DNA from: Bradyrhizobium diazoefficiens
GTDB taxonomy: Bacteria > Pseudomonadota > Alphaproteobacteria > Rhizobiales > Xanthobacteraceae
DNA length: 63,957 bases
Reading direction: 5' to 3'
Assembly: GCF_018129965.1 (NCBI RefSeq)
Contig: NZ_JAFCKW010000035.1
Coordinates: forward strand, 1-63,957
How positions within the stretch are numbered: position 1 is the stretch's first letter; every line of letters starts with the position of its first letter. Positions 33,480 to 45,616 of this stretch are shown piece after piece. Position numbers and translations under genes: made by a program. Below the pieces are notes generated by a model. That model worked only from the letters and a program-made list of their open reading frames with translations, did not search any database and was not told the DNA's origin.

Positions 33480-35273
33480 ATGCTGGATAAAGAACTGCGT
33501 TCGATGATCGGCCAAGTGAAGGACGGGCGGATGGATCGCCGCGCCTTCATCCAGCGCCTGGCCGCCGTCGGCCTCGCCGCGCCCGCGGCCTACCAGCTGC
33601 TAGCCCTTGGCGGAGTCGCGATGGCCGAGGGTCCGTCTGCCTACAAGCCCACCAAGCGCGGCGGCGGCGGCGCGCTGAAGCTGCTGTGGTGGCAGGGCCC
33701 GACCCTGCTCAATCCGCATTTCGCCACCGGCACCAAGGACCAGGACGGCTCGCGCCTGTTCTACGAGCCGCTCGCCTGCTGGGATGTTGACGGCAACATG
33801 AAGCTGGTGCTGGCGGCCGAAATCCCCTCGGTCCAGAACGGCCTGCTCGCCGCCGACGGCACCTCGGTGACTTGGAAATTGAAGCCCGGCGTGAAATGGC
33901 ACGACGGCAAGCCGTTCTCGGCCGACGACGTCGTCTTCACCTGGGAGTACACCAAGGATCCCGCGACTGCGACGGTCACCAGCGGCACCTATCGCGACCT
34001 CAAGGTCGAGAAGATCGACGATCTCACCGTCAAGATCACCTTCCCCAAGCCGACCCCGTTCTGGGCCGACGCATTCGTCGGCGCAGGCGCCGGCCAGATC
34101 CTGCCGAAGCATCAGTTCGCCGACTACATCGGTTCGAAGTCCCGCGATGCTCCAGCCAATCTCGCCCCCGTCGGCACCGGTCCCTACAAGTTCGTCGAGT
34201 TCAAGCCCGGCGATCTCATCCGCGGCGTGATCAATCCCGATTATCACATGGCGAACCGTCCCTATTTCGATTCGATCGAGATGAAGGGCGGCGGCGATGC
34301 CGTCTCGGCCGCGCGCGCGGTGATCCAGACCGGCGAATATGATTTCGGATGGAACATCCAGGTCGAGGACGACGTGCTGCTGCGCCTGGAGAAGGGCGGC
34401 AAGGGCAAGACCATCTATGCCGTGGGCGGCGACACCGAGTTCATCGCGCTCAACTTCACCGATCCGAACGTTGAGGTCGACGGCGAGAAGTCCTCGATGA
34501 AGACCAAGCATCCTCTGTTCTCCGATCCGGCGGTGCGCAAGGCGCTGTCGATGCTGGTCGACCGTGACTCCATCAAGAAGGCGATCTATGGCCGCGCCGG
34601 CCGCACCACCGCCAACTTCCTCAACGGTCCTGAGAAGTTCGTCTCGAAGAACACCAGCTGGGAGTTCAACATCGAGAAGGCCTCGAAGCTGCTCGACGAC
34701 GCCGGCTGGAAGCCCGGCGCGGATGGCATCCGCGAGAAGGACGGCAAGAAGCTCAAGCTGCTGTACCAGACCTCGATCAACGGTCCGCGCCAGAAGACCC
34801 AGGCGATCGTCAAGCAGGCCTGCCAGAAGGCCGGCATCGACGTCGAACTGAAGTCGGTCGTCGCCTCCGTGTTCTTCTCCTCGGACGTCGCCAATCCCGA
34901 CACCTATCCGAAGTTCTATGCCGACCTTGAAATGTTCCAGATCCCGATGAGCCAGCCCGATCCGTCGCAGCACATGCGCCGCTATCATTCGCGCTACATC
35001 GCCAGCAAGGAGAACAAGTGGCAGGGCACGAATTTCCCGCGCTGGGTCAACAAGGATTATGATGCGGCGATCGACGCCGCCGATGCCGAGATGGATCCGG
35101 TCAAGCGCGCAGCCCTCTACATCAAGTGCAACGACCTGCTGTGGCAGGACACCGTCTTCATCCCGGCGATGCACCGTCTGAAGGTGGAGGCCGCTGCGAA
35201 TACGCTGCGTCCGGTGATCTCGGGCTGGGCCAACGAGACCGACAATCTGTTCGACTGGTACCGCGAGGAATGA
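33480..35273 (+). CDS. Peptide-type ABC transporter substrate-binding protein
   Basis: From the ATG at 33480 (GGGGGA before it), 597 residues. The twin-arginine-like N-terminus has R20-R21 in MDRRAFIQRL and a hydrophobic stretch to GVAMAEG. The body is a family 5 solute-binding protein (DppA/OppA type): PTLLNPHFATGTKDQDGSR, the block LKPGVKWHDGKPFSADDVVF and NPDTYPKFYADLEMF. It delivers a dipeptide, oligopeptide or similar solute to the permease encoded next. The frame is open to 33300, but the signal peptide and ribosome site decide the start. The 33219-33479 gap holds only the probable promoter. Confidence 0.92.
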   Translation: MLDKELRSMIGQVKDGRMDRRAFIQRLAAVGLAAPAAYQLLALGGVAMAEGPSAYKPTKRGGGGALKLLWWQGPTLLNPHFATGTKDQDGSRLFYEPLACWDVDGNMKLVLAAEIPSVQNGLLAADGTSVTWKLKPGVKWHDGKPFSADDVVFTWEYTKDPATATVTSGTYRDLKVEKIDDLTVKITFPKPTPFWADAFVGAGAGQILPKHQFADYIGSKSRDAPANLAPVGTGPYKFVEFKPGDLIRGVINPDYHMANRPYFDSIEMKGGGDAVSAARAVIQTGEYDFGWNIQVEDDVLLRLEKGGKGKTIYAVGGDTEFIALNFTDPNVEVDGEKSSMKTKHPLFSDPAVRKALSMLVDRDSIKKAIYGRAGRTTANFLNGPEKFVSKNTSWEFNIEKASKLLDDAGWKPGADGIREKDGKKLKLLYQTSINGPRQKTQAIVKQACQKAGIDVELKSVVASVFFSSDVANPDTYPKFYADLEMFQIPMSQPDPSQHMRRYHSRYIASKENKWQGTNFPRWVNKDYDAAIDAADAEMDPVKRAALYIKCNDLLWQDTVFIPAMHRLKVEAAANTLRPVISGWANETDNLFDWYREE

Positions 35274-35303
35274 TCCCACAGCTCTAGACGGGATCCTCCC
35301 CCC

Positions 35304-36263
35304 ATGAGTCAGTACATCCTGCGTCGCCTGATGATCGCGATTCCGAGCCTGCTCGGAATCTCGGTCGTGCTATTCGTCGTGCTGGCGCTCGCACCAGGCG
35401 ATCCCTTTGCGGAATTGGCGACCAACCCGAACGTGCCGCCCGAAGTGCAGGCGGCGCTCAGGGCCAAGTTCGGCCTCGATGATCCGATCTACCTCCGTTA
35501 CCTGCACTGGCTGAACGCCATGCTGCACGGCGACTGGGGATTTTCCTTCGTCAGCCGGATGAATGTCGACAGGCTGATCCTGCAGCGCCTGCCGGCGACG
35601 CTCTACGTGATCGGCTCGGCCCAGATACTGGCGCTGATGATCGCGATTCCCGTCGGCGTCTATGCGGCGACGAAGCCCTATTCGCTGTTCGACCAGATCG
35701 CGAACACGCTCGCCTTCATCGGCTTCTCGCTGCCGACCTTCTTCACCGGCATCCTGTTCATCCTGATCTTCTCGGTCACGCTCGACTGGCTGCCCTTCGT
35801 CTACACGACCGACATCAAGGGCACCGGCATCCATTGGGTGCTTGAGATGATCCGGCAGGCCATCATGCCGGTGGCGGTGCTGGGCCTGTTCCAGGCCGCG
35901 TCGATGACGCGTTTCGTGCGCTCGGCGATGCTGGACGTGATCCGGCTCGACTACGTCACCACGGCGCGCGCCAAGGGCCTCGGCCAGGCCAAAGTCATCG
36001 TCAAGCATGTCATGCGCAACGCCATGATCCCGGTCGTGACGCTGATCGCGCTGCAGATGCCCGCGGTGTTCGGCGGCGCCATCGTCACCGAGCAGATTTT
36101 CCGCATCCCCGGCATCGGCTCGCTGCTGATCTCCTCCATCCTCTCCAACGACACGCCGGTGGTGATGGCCGTTACTTTCGTCTTCGCGTGCCTGGTGGTC
36201 CTCTTCAATCTCATCGCGGACGTCCTGTATGGCTGGCTTGACCCTCGCATCTCCCTCCGCTGA
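35304..36263 (+). CDS. ABC transporter permease, DppB type
   Basis: This 319-residue inner-membrane permease has about six helices. It starts MSQYILRRLMIAIPSLLGIS, typical for DppB/OppB. The EAA loop, which contacts the ATPases, is seen as YVTTARAKGLGQAKVIVKHV. It lies 30 bp after the binding-protein gene, and its end overlaps the next permease gene by 35 bp, so the operon is tightly coupled. Confidence 0.93.
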   Translation: MSQYILRRLMIAIPSLLGISVVLFVVLALAPGDPFAELATNPNVPPEVQAALRAKFGLDDPIYLRYLHWLNAMLHGDWGFSFVSRMNVDRLILQRLPATLYVIGSAQILALMIAIPVGVYAATKPYSLFDQIANTLAFIGFSLPTFFTGILFILIFSVTLDWLPFVYTTDIKGTGIHWVLEMIRQAIMPVAVLGLFQAASMTRFVRSAMLDVIRLDYVTTARAKGLGQAKVIVKHVMRNAMIPVVTLIALQMPAVFGGAIVTEQIFRIPGIGSLLISSILSNDTPVVMAVTFVFACLVVLFNLIADVLYGWLDPRISLR

Positions 36264-37145
36264 GCGGCGCACCTACTCGCCCTGGCGAGAGACGTGGCGG
36301 CGTTACAGCCGCCACAAGCTCGCTGTCGTCAGCGCTTTCCTGCTCCTGATCCTCATCCTTGCCGTCGTGGCCGGGCCCTTCATCTGGCGCGTCAAGATCG
36401 ACGACATCGACATCGTGGCGGGCATGCAGGGGCCGTCGCTCGCCCATCCCTTCGGCACCGACGATCTCGGCCAGGACATTCTGGCACGCATGATCTATGG
36501 CGGCCGGATCTCGCTCGCGGTCGGGCTCGCCGCGATGCTGGTCTCCGTCATCATCGGCACGCTGGTCGGCTCGCTCGCCGGAATGTCGCGCGGCGCGCTC
36601 GGCCACGGCCTGATGTGGCTCACCGACCTCTTCCTGTCGCTGCCGCAACTGCCGCTGCTGCTGTTGCTGATCTACCTCTTCCGCGACGGGCTGAAGCAAG
36701 CGTTCGGCCCCGAAGGCGGCATCTTCATCCTGATCGTGCTGGTGATCGGCGGCTTGCGCTGGATGCCGGTGGCGCGGCTGGTGCGCGCACAGTTCCTGTC
36801 GATCCGCGAGAAGGAGTTCGTCGAGGCCGCCCGGGCGCTCGGTGCCAGCCCGGTGCGGCAGGTGGTGAAGCACATCCTGCCCAACGCGCTCGGTCCGGTG
36901 ATCATCGCCGGCACCATCGACGTTGCCGCCGCCATCATCGCAGAATCGACGCTGTCGTTCCTCGGCCTCGGGTTTCCGCCGGATACGCCGACCTGGGGGC
37001 GACTGTTGTACGACGCCAAGGACTTTCTCGATATCGGCCCGCACTGGGCGCTGTTTCCGGGCGGCGCGATCTTCATCGCGGTGGTCGCCATCAACTTCAT
37101 CGGCGACGGCCTGCGTGACGCGCTCGATGCGCGACGGGTGATCTG

Positions 37146-37146
<1 letters not shown>
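36229..37146 (+). CDS. ABC transporter permease, DppC type
   Basis: This 305-residue second permease subunit opens with a polar start and the RHKLAVVSAFLLLILILAVV helix typical of DppC/OppC. It has the family block HPFGTDDLGQDILARMIYGG and the EAA loop FVEAARALGASPVRQVVKHI. It forms the heterodimeric channel with the preceding permease. It starts inside the end of that gene and its stop overlaps the next start by one base. Confidence 0.93.
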
Positions 37147-38137
<991 letters not shown>

Positions 38138-38141
<4 letters not shown>

Positions 38142-39106
38142 GCGAACCCTTGCTCCGCGTCAGCGGTCTGAAGAAATATTTTCCCGTGCTTGGTGGCCTG
38201 TTGTCGCGCCAGGTCGGCAGCGTCTATGCGGTCGATGGCGTCTCGTTCTCGGTCAACCGCGGCGAGACGCTCGGCCTCGTCGGCGAATCCGGCTGCGGCA
38301 AGTCGACGACCGGCCGGTGCGTGCTGCGCCTGATCGAACCGACCGACGGTGAGGTCACTTTCGACGGCCAGGACGTGCGCCAGCTCAGCGGCAACGATCT
38401 GCGCACGATGCGGCGGAACATGCAGCTGGTGTTCCAGGATCCGTTCGCCTCGCTCAATCCGCGCATGACGGTCGGCGCGATCCTCGGCGAAGCGCTCATC
38501 ATTCACAATCTCGGCGCCAACGCCAGGGAGCGCGAGGAGCGCGTCGCGAGCCTGCTCGTCAAGGTCGGGCTCAAGGCCGAGCACATGCGCCGCTATCCGC
38601 ACGAATTCTCCGGCGGCCAGCGCCAGCGCATCGTGATCGCGCGCGCGCTCGCGGTCGAGCCGAAGCTGATCGTCTGCGACGAGCCGGTCTCCGCGCTCGA
38701 CGTGTCGATCCAGGCCCAGGTGATCAACCTGCTGGAAGATCTCCAGGCCGAGCTGAACCTCACCTATCTCTTCGTCGCGCACGACCTCTCGGTGGTCGAG
38801 CACATCTCCGACCGGGTCGCGGTGATGTATCTCGGCCGCATCGTCGAACTGGCGAAGGCGAACGATCTCTACCGCAATCCGCAGCATCCCTATACGCGGG
38901 CGCTGTTGTCGGCGGTCCCGGTGCCGGATCCCAAGCTCAAGCGCGAACGCATCCGTCTCAAGGGCGACGTGCCGAGCCCGATGAAGCCGCCGTCAGGCTG
39001 CCACTTCCACACCCGCTGCCCGATCGCCCAGCCGCGCTGCGCGGAGAGTGCACCGGAGCTCAGGGAAGGGGCGGGCGGGCATTTCGTGGCGTGTCATCTC
39101 GCCTGA
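38138..39106 (+). CDS. ABC transporter ATP-binding protein, DppF type
   Basis: From the ATG at 38138, 322 residues: the second ATPase of the transporter. Walker A GESGCGKS, signature FSGGQRQR, Walker B KLIVCDEPVSALD, H-loop LFVAHDLS, and the C-terminal motif FHTRCPIAQPRC. With the preceding three transporter genes and the binding protein it makes a complete five-component system. Between it and the next gene are only about 36 bp. Confidence 0.93.
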
Positions 39107-39142
39107 GCGGTTTCAGGTCTTACGGGATGGCGATGTGCCGCT

Positions 39143-39616
39143 TCAGAACGTTCTGACTGTCGCCGTGCTCATCGAAAAGCCGCGGCCGTCGCCCAGCCGG
39201 CAAGTCAGGCACTGTTCCGAAGACTCACAGCTAAACGGTCCGCGTGACCAGTGGTTTCCATAGGCGAACGTATTTCCCGCGCTGCAACAGTCCTGGTCGC
39301 CGACGTCATCGAAGCGGCGAACCGCTTTGGGAGTCAGCACGACGCGAACATATTTCGGTCGGATGCGGTCGCAGGACAGTTCGGGGCCGCCGTCGAACGG
39401 CTTGTAGACCGACGTCCCACCGGCCGGCGTGAATGTACAGCCGATGTTTCCGGAAGGCATCGTGAAGTTGATCTGGCCGTTGTCCGCGCCGTGAGATCCC
39501 GTCGGGGTGGCGGTCTGCGCCGAGGATGTGACGGCGCCAAGAGCGAGGACGACGGCACTGGCCGCGGCCGTCGTGAACCATCGCCTGAGGAAAGCGTGTC
39601 GATCCACTCCTGGCAC
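39143..39616 (-). CDS. Secreted DUF6636-like protein
   Basis: In this 157-residue protein a signal peptide (RRWFTTAAASAVVLALGAV, cleavage near SSAQ) is followed by a small beta-rich domain beginning FTMPSGNIGCTFTPAG and ending TCRLGDGRGFSMS, the pattern of DUF6636 secreted proteins. Six mature cysteines suggest disulfides. It converges on the transporter operon. Function unknown. Confidence 0.75.
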   Translation of the reverse strand: MPGVDRHAFLRRWFTTAAASAVVLALGAVTSSAQTATPTGSHGADNGQINFTMPSGNIGCTFTPAGGTSVYKPFDGGPELSCDRIRPKYVRVVLTPKAVRRFDDVGDQDCCSAGNTFAYGNHWSRGPFSCESSEQCLTCRLGDGRGFSMSTATVRTF

Positions 39617-39744
39617 GGAAGCTCCTTCGCGCGATTGGTGTGCGGGCAGCCTCGAATTGGTCGGTGAACCTGGCTGTCAGGTTCACCGATGGGCGATCGG
39701 CACGGGCGCGGTCCTGGATTAGTGGTTCGGCCCGTCGTCTCGCA

Positions 39745-40788
39745 TCAGCCCCTCATCTCCGGAGCCGACGTGTTGCCACGCGCCAACTGATGCAGCACGG
39801 TGTCGACGGCCGGTATCGTGCCGGTTTCGCGCAGCCATTTGTCGGCCATTTCCCGCAGTTCGCCCGGCGTCACTCCGAACTTCCGGCGGAAGGCGCGGAT
39901 GAAGGTCGAGTCGCTGCTGAAGCGCATGTTCACGGCCAGATCCATCAGCCGTGTCTCCTGGGATGCCGGAGATATCAGCCGCTGAAACGCGAGATTGAGC
40001 CGCTGCTCCTGGATGTAATGCGCAAGCCCGCCGTCCGCCTCGAACAGACGATAGAGCGTCGCGCGCGAGATCTTGAATTCGAGGCAGAGCGCGCCGGCCG
40101 AGAGCAGATCTGCCTCGAGATTCTGCGCAATGTGACGCTTGATCATCGTCAGATACAGATGTCGCTCGGCCCGTTCGACGGTCGCGGCGATGTCGGCCGT
40201 GGCGCCGGCCGCCGCGGCGATCAGGTCGGCGATCGCCTCGACGGTCCGGTCGACGCTCTCGACCCCGGGCCTTGCGCTCACCACGAGTTCGGCGAAATGA
40301 CTGGCGATCAGCCGCGCATGCGGATGGTCCGCTGGCAGCAGCGTCGCCGTCGCGGAGTCCGGATGGGCCAGGCGCGGCGCCAGCATGCCCCGCTGCAGAG
40401 TCAGCGTCATCGTGCGGGTGTGGCCGCCGCCTCCGCGCAACACCGTGTGGTTCGGCTGCGCCATGTCGATCAGGCAGATGTCCCCAGGTCGCAATGTCAC
40501 ATCGCGCCGTCCGGACCTGAAACGCATTTCCCCTTCGACGCAGAGGCTGACCATATAATGATCGAGCGCTCCGCGCGCGACATGGGCGGGCGTCCTGGCG
40601 TATTCGACGTCGCTGACGCGGGAGTCGAGTATCACCGCGTTGCTCGTCATCAGCGTGACTGTCGTGATATGAAAATCGTCATCTGCCGAGAGCGGAATGA
40701 CGTCGCACATATCGGCTGTTTCCGCCCGCACTCTCCTGAGAGCGAGCAATCCGCAACCGATGTCGTCTGCCGGGGTATTCCCACTCAC
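39745..40788 (-). CDS. AraC-family transcriptional regulator
   Basis: This 347-residue protein has an AraC-binding-like sensor at about 30-190 (HYMVSLCVEGEMRFR, TLRPGDICLIDMAQPNHTV). The C-terminal double helix-turn-helix has FKISRATLYRLFEADGG and MRFSSDSTFIRAFRRKFGVT, the AraC signature. It is divergent from the autotransporter gene, which it may control; the inducing signal is unknown. Confidence 0.9.
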   Translation of the reverse strand: MSGNTPADDIGCGLLALRRVRAETADMCDVIPLSADDDFHITTVTLMTSNAVILDSRVSDVEYARTPAHVARGALDHYMVSLCVEGEMRFRSGRRDVTLRPGDICLIDMAQPNHTVLRGGGGHTRTMTLTLQRGMLAPRLAHPDSATATLLPADHPHARLIASHFAELVVSARPGVESVDRTVEAIADLIAAAAGATADIAATVERAERHLYLTMIKRHIAQNLEADLLSAGALCLEFKISRATLYRLFEADGGLAHYIQEQRLNLAFQRLISPASQETRLMDLAVNMRFSSDSTFIRAFRRKFGVTPGELREMADKWLRETGTIPAVDTVLHQLARGNTSAPEMRG

Positions 40789-41219
40789 GAATATGCAGTC
40801 CGTACTGTAGTCCGACGAGTCAGGGAGCGCCCGAGGCGGCGTATCAACATCGATACTGTACAGTTTAGTTCCAGTTTATTCTCCACGCAAGCGAATGTCG
40901 GACGACGATCTCGGCGTCCGGGTGTGGCTGTGGCCTGCCGTCCCGGCCGCGACGCGCCCGAGACCCGCGGTGAAGGCGGGTGTTTGCGCGATCCCGTCTT
41001 CGCCGGCTGGTGATCGCGTTTCAATCCTCGAGTTCTGCATATCGCAAGCGACGCTTCGTCCGTTTCCCCGATCGTTAAAGCGAAACACACTCGGTCTGTG
41101 GCGTGTCTGCATCACGTCTGATCGATTTCAATCGTTGAGACGGTGTGCACATCGCGTGATCCGACGGTCTGCTAGCCAGCGCTTCGGAATGGCCTGTCGT
41201 GCAGGCTCGCAGGGCGATC
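40789..41219. other. Intergenic region between araC-like gene and autotransporter
   Basis: No gene is supportable in these 431 bp. The part near 40845-40885 is AT-richer (ATCGATACTGTACAGTTTAG) and probably holds the promoter of the AraC-type gene. I cannot define operators. Confidence 0.4.
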
Positions 41220-44200
41220 ATGACAATTGGACTGAATTCGCGAGACGATGTTTCGACCGAGCCGCGCAGAAATACTCGATTCGCTCCACGCATCATGGCC
41301 GCCAGTTGGGCCGTCGTGGTCGCCGGTATCCTGTCGACCTCGGGAGCGCGAGCGGCCACCCTGCTCGTGACCAGCACGGCCGACAGCGGCGCCGGCAGCC
41401 TGCGCGCGGCGATCGCCAGCGCCAACAGCGGCGACACCATCCAATTCCAGGTCGGCGGCACCATCACGCTGTCCAGCGAACTGCCGATCATCACCAAGAA
41501 TCTGACCATCGACGGCAACGGCTACAACCCGATAATCAGCGGCGCCGGCACCTATCGCCCGTTCTTCATCGGTGATGCCGGCACCACCGGGTCGACCTAT
41601 GCGGTCACCATCGAGAATCTGACCATCGCCAACGCGGTGGCGCAGGGGGGCGCCGGCATCGGTTCGGGCGGCGGCGCCGGGCTCGGCGGCGCAGTGTTCG
41701 TCTCCAGCAATGGCGCCTTGACGCTCGCCAATGTCTTGATGGCAAATACACGCGCCAGCGGCGGCAGCGTGGTGTACGCCGGCGGCGGCTGGGAGGGCGG
41801 CGGCGGCATGGGAGGCACGGGCAGCCATAACGTACCAGGCGGCGGTGGCGGTCTGCTCGTCGGCTCGGACGACAAAGGCGACGGCGCCGGCGGCGGACCG
41901 CTCGGCGGCACACATAATGGAGGCGGACCACATACCGGCGGTGCGGGCGGCTTCGGCAGCGGCGGCGGTGGCGGCTCAGCGAACGATGTGCTGGCGATTG
42001 GTGGCGCAGGCGGCTTCGGCGGCGGTGGTGGCGCTGGCGGAAGCGACCACGGCCAAGCCATCGGCGGTGCCGGCGGCTATGGCGGCGGCGGCGGCTCAGC
42101 CACGGGTGGTATAACGTCCACAATGGGGACCGGCGGCGCTGGCGGCTTTGGAGGTGGCGGCGGCGGAGGTGCGGCCGGTGGGATCGGCGGCTTCGGCGCC
42201 GGCGATGGCACGATAACCACCAGCGGCGGCGGCGGCGGCCTTGGCGCCGGCGGCGCGATCTACGTGCAGAGCGGCGGCACCATCTCGATCCTGGGCGACA
42301 CCACGCAGTCCGTCTCCAGCGTTTCCGGCGGGATCGGCTTCATCTGGATCGGCCATCCCGGCGGCAATGGACAGGCCTACGGCTCCGGCATCTTCTTCCA
42401 GGGCACTATGGGGACGACCACGACGCTTGCTTTCGGCAGCGGCAACCAGTCGATCGCTGATGCCATCGCCGACTATATCGGTTCGGGCGGCACCAATCCG
42501 GACGGCGGCAGCAACGTCGCGAACCAGGGCGGCAGCGTCGCGCTGAGCAAAAGCGGCGGCGGTACGCTGGCGCTGTCGGGCATCAACACCTATTCCGGTG
42601 GCACCACCATTAACGACGGCGGCACGCTCGCCATCGGCAGCGGCGGCGCGCTCGGCAGCGGCGCCCTGATCTTGAACGGCGGCTCGGCCGGCATCACCGT
42701 CAACTTCAACGGCAGTTTCAGCCTGGGCAACAACATCGCGGCCACGGGCGATCCGGCCTACAACGTTCTCACCGGCAACACGGTCGATTTGACCGGCGTG
42801 CTCTCCGGCTCCGGCGATGCCGTCGTCAACGCCCAGAGCGGTTACGGCGGGACGCTGATCCTGTCGGGCGTCAACACCTATACCGGGCCAACCACGGTTG
42901 CCGCAGGCACGCTGCAGGCCGGCTCGACCAGCCCCTTCGGCGGCAACTCCGCGGTTACGGTGGCCGGCGGCGCCGCGCTCGACCTCGCCGGATACTCAAA
43001 TGCGATCGGCTCGCTCGCTGGCGCCGGCGTCGTCACCAACAGCGGCGGCGCGGCCACGCTGACCACCGGCGGCGACAACACGTCGACAATCTTTTCCGGA
43101 ACGATCGGCGGCGGCACCGGATCAATCGAACTGACCAAGGCCGGCACCGGCCTGTTGCGGCTCACGGGCAGCAACACCTATTCGGGCGCGACCAATATCA
43201 TGGGCGGCACGTTGCAAGTCGACGGCTCGATCGCGTCATCGAGCCTGACCACGGTTCAATCCGGCGCCGCGCTTAGCGGCACCGGCACGGTCGGCGCGAC
43301 CATGGTCCAAAATGGCGCGACCTTCGCGCCGGGCAACGGCACGGCCGGCACGTCGATCAACGTGAGCGGCAGCCTCGCTTTCGCGTCCGGCGCATTTTTC
43401 TGGTGCAGATCAGTCCCGCGGCAGCCTCGTTCGCATCCGTTGGCGGCGCGTCGACGCTCGGCGGCGCGACCGTGGGCGCGGTGTTCGCCAACGGCAGCTA
43501 CGTCTCGAAGCGCTACACCCTCTTGACCGCGAGCGGTGGCGTCAGCGGCACGTTCGGCGCGCTGGTCACGAATGGCTTGTCCGGCAATACCAGCGTCGGA
43601 CTGAGCTACGACGCCAATGATGTCTATCTCGACCTGACCCTGAACTTCGGGATTCCGTCGGGTCTCAACGGCAACCAGCAGCGCGTCGGCGATGCGCTGA
43701 CCAATGTATTCAATACCAATGGGGGCATCGCTGCGGTCTACGCCGCGCTGTCGCCAGGCGGGTTGACGCAGGCCTCCGGCGAATCCGGAACGGGCTCGCA
43801 GCAGGCCACGTTCAACGCCATGGGCCAGTTCGTGAGCCTGCTCACCGATCCCGCCGCCAATGGCGGGCCGGGTTCGGCCAGTGGCGCCGCCGGGTTTGCC
43901 GAGGATGATCAGGCCAGCGCCTATGCCGCCCGCAAGCGCATCGATGCATTCGCGATGATGACGAAGGCGCCAGCGCAGACCTTTGCGCAGCGCTGGAGCG
44001 TGTGGGCCGCGGGCTTCGGCGGGTCGCAGACGACGGCTGGCAATGCCATCGCCGGGTCGAACGATGCGACGAGCCGCGTGTTTGGGACCGCCGTCGGGGC
44101 CGATTACCGGGTCTCGGCAGATACGCTCGCCGGCTTTGCGCTGGCCGGCGGCGGGACCAATTTCAGTGTCGCGAACGGTCTCGGCTCGGGCCGCTCCGAC

Positions 44201-44839
44201 CTGTTCCAGGCCGGCGCCTATCTGCGCCACAACCACGGCCCGGCCTATCTCTCTGCCGCGCTCGCCTATGGCTGGCAGGACATCACCACCGATCGCACGG
44301 TCACCATCGCCGGCATCGATCGCCTGCGCGCCGAGTTCAACGCGAATGCGTATTCCGGCCGCCTCGAAGGCGGCTCGCGCTTCATCGCGCCCTGGATGGG
44401 CGGGATCGGCCTCACGCCCTACGGCGCGGCGCAAGTCACGACGTTCGATCTGCCGGCCTATGCCGAGCGGGCCGTCTCCGGCACCGGCGCGTTCGCGCTG
44501 AACTACGCCGCGAGGCGCGTGACGGACACGCGCAGCGAGCTCGGCCTGCGCAGCGACAAGGCCTTTGCGATGAATGACAGTGTGCTGACCTTGCGCGGAC
44601 GCCTCGCCTGGGCGCACGATCTCAATCCGGACCGTACGGCCGCGGCCACGTTCCAGGCGCTGCCCGGCGCCAGCTTCATCGTGAGCGGCGCCGCGCAGGC
44701 GCGCGACTCCGCGCTGACGACCGCGGCGGCTGAAATGAAATGGATGAACGGCTGGTCCGTGGCGGCGACCTTCGAGGGCGAGTTCTCGAACGTCACGCGC
44801 AGCTACGCCGGCAAGGGCAGCGTCCGATACGCCTGGTGA
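41220..44839 (+). pseudogene. Autotransporter, frameshifted between passenger and beta-barrel
   Basis: Two frames form one autotransporter of about 1206 codons. The first (ATG at 41220) carries a long signal region (MAASWAVVVAGILSTSGARA), an extremely Gly-rich passenger and autotransporter-associated repeats (NTYSGGTTINDGGTLAIGSG, then NTYTGPTTVAAGTLQAGST). It continues to GSLAFASGAFF and then leaves the frame. The second frame resumes with LVQISPAAASF and contains the beta-barrel (AQRWSVWAAGFGG onward) ending in the aromatic YAW typical of outer-membrane barrels. The shift lies at a run of five Ts, 43395-43399; one more T would join them. It may be inactivated, phase-variable or a sequence error. 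If translated as read, no barrel is made and the passenger stays periplasmic. Confidence 0.85.
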
Positions 44840-44854
44840 ACCCGAGCGCCGGCC

Positions 44855-45463
44855 CTACGGATCCAGCTCCGTATCCCAGTAGAGATAATCCAGCCAGCTG
44901 TCGTGCAGATAGTTCGGCGGAAACAGGCGGCCGTTGCGGTGGAGCTGATGCACGGTCGGGGCGAATGCGCTCTGGCGCGGGAACATCTTGGCTTGCGCCG
45001 GCGTCAGATTGCCCTTGCGCAGATTGCACGGCGAGCACGCCGCGACCACGTTCTCCCAGGTGGTCTGGCCGCCCTTGCTGCGCGGGATGATGTGATCGAA
45101 GGTGAGGTCTTCGGGCGAGCCGCAATATTGGCAGGCGAAACGATCGCGCAGGAAGACGTTGAACCGGGTGAAGGCCGGATGGGTGGTCGGTTTGACGAAG
45201 GATTTGAGCGAGACGACGCTCGGCAGCTGCATCTGCAGCGTGGGGCTGTGAACCGCCTGATCGTAATGCGCGACGATGTTGACGCGGTCGAGGAACACCG
45301 CCTTGATCGCGTCCTGCCACGACCAAAGAGACAGCGGATAGTAACTCAGCGGCCGGAAGTCCGCATTCAGCACCAACACCGGCCAACTGCCTTGCGAGAC
45401 ATGTGCGTTCAAGTAACGCTCCCGGCCTCCAAACATACGCTGCGAAGCAGCATGTGATGACAT
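44855..45463 (-). CDS. HNH endonuclease
   Basis: In this 202-residue protein the C-terminal half has the HNH fold: CQYCGSPEDLTFDHIIPRSK with the two catalytic-site His/Asp region, then WENVVAACSPCNLRKGN. The CxxC pairs bind zinc. The N-terminal half (VLVLNADFRPLSYYPLSLWS) is typical for the chromosomal HNH proteins conserved in alphaproteobacteria. It is cytoplasmic; the substrate is unknown and no restriction partner is nearby. Confidence 0.9.
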   Translation of the reverse strand: MSSHAASQRMFGGRERYLNAHVSQGSWPVLVLNADFRPLSYYPLSLWSWQDAIKAVFLDRVNIVAHYDQAVHSPTLQMQLPSVVSLKSFVKPTTHPAFTRFNVFLRDRFACQYCGSPEDLTFDHIIPRSKGGQTTWENVVAACSPCNLRKGNLTPAQAKMFPRQSAFAPTVHQLHRNGRLFPPNYLHDSWLDYLYWDTELDP

Positions 45464-45616
45464 ACTACATGCAGCGTGACGGGATTGTGAAGCCCGTTGA
45501 GCGACTTATTCAGCCGGAGGCCATGCGGCGGAGGGGCGGCGAAACGCGCAAAAACGCCGCGATTTGGACCGGGGCCACCTTCAAACCCGCCTGGCGCCCG
45601 GGAATGACGATAGAGG

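Noticed and set aside
41640..42260. Gly-codon-rich direct repeats that could suggest a tandem array or CRISPR
   Set aside because: Spacing is irregular and the period follows codons of the Gly-rich autotransporter passenger; no CRISPR array is seen anywhere in the window.
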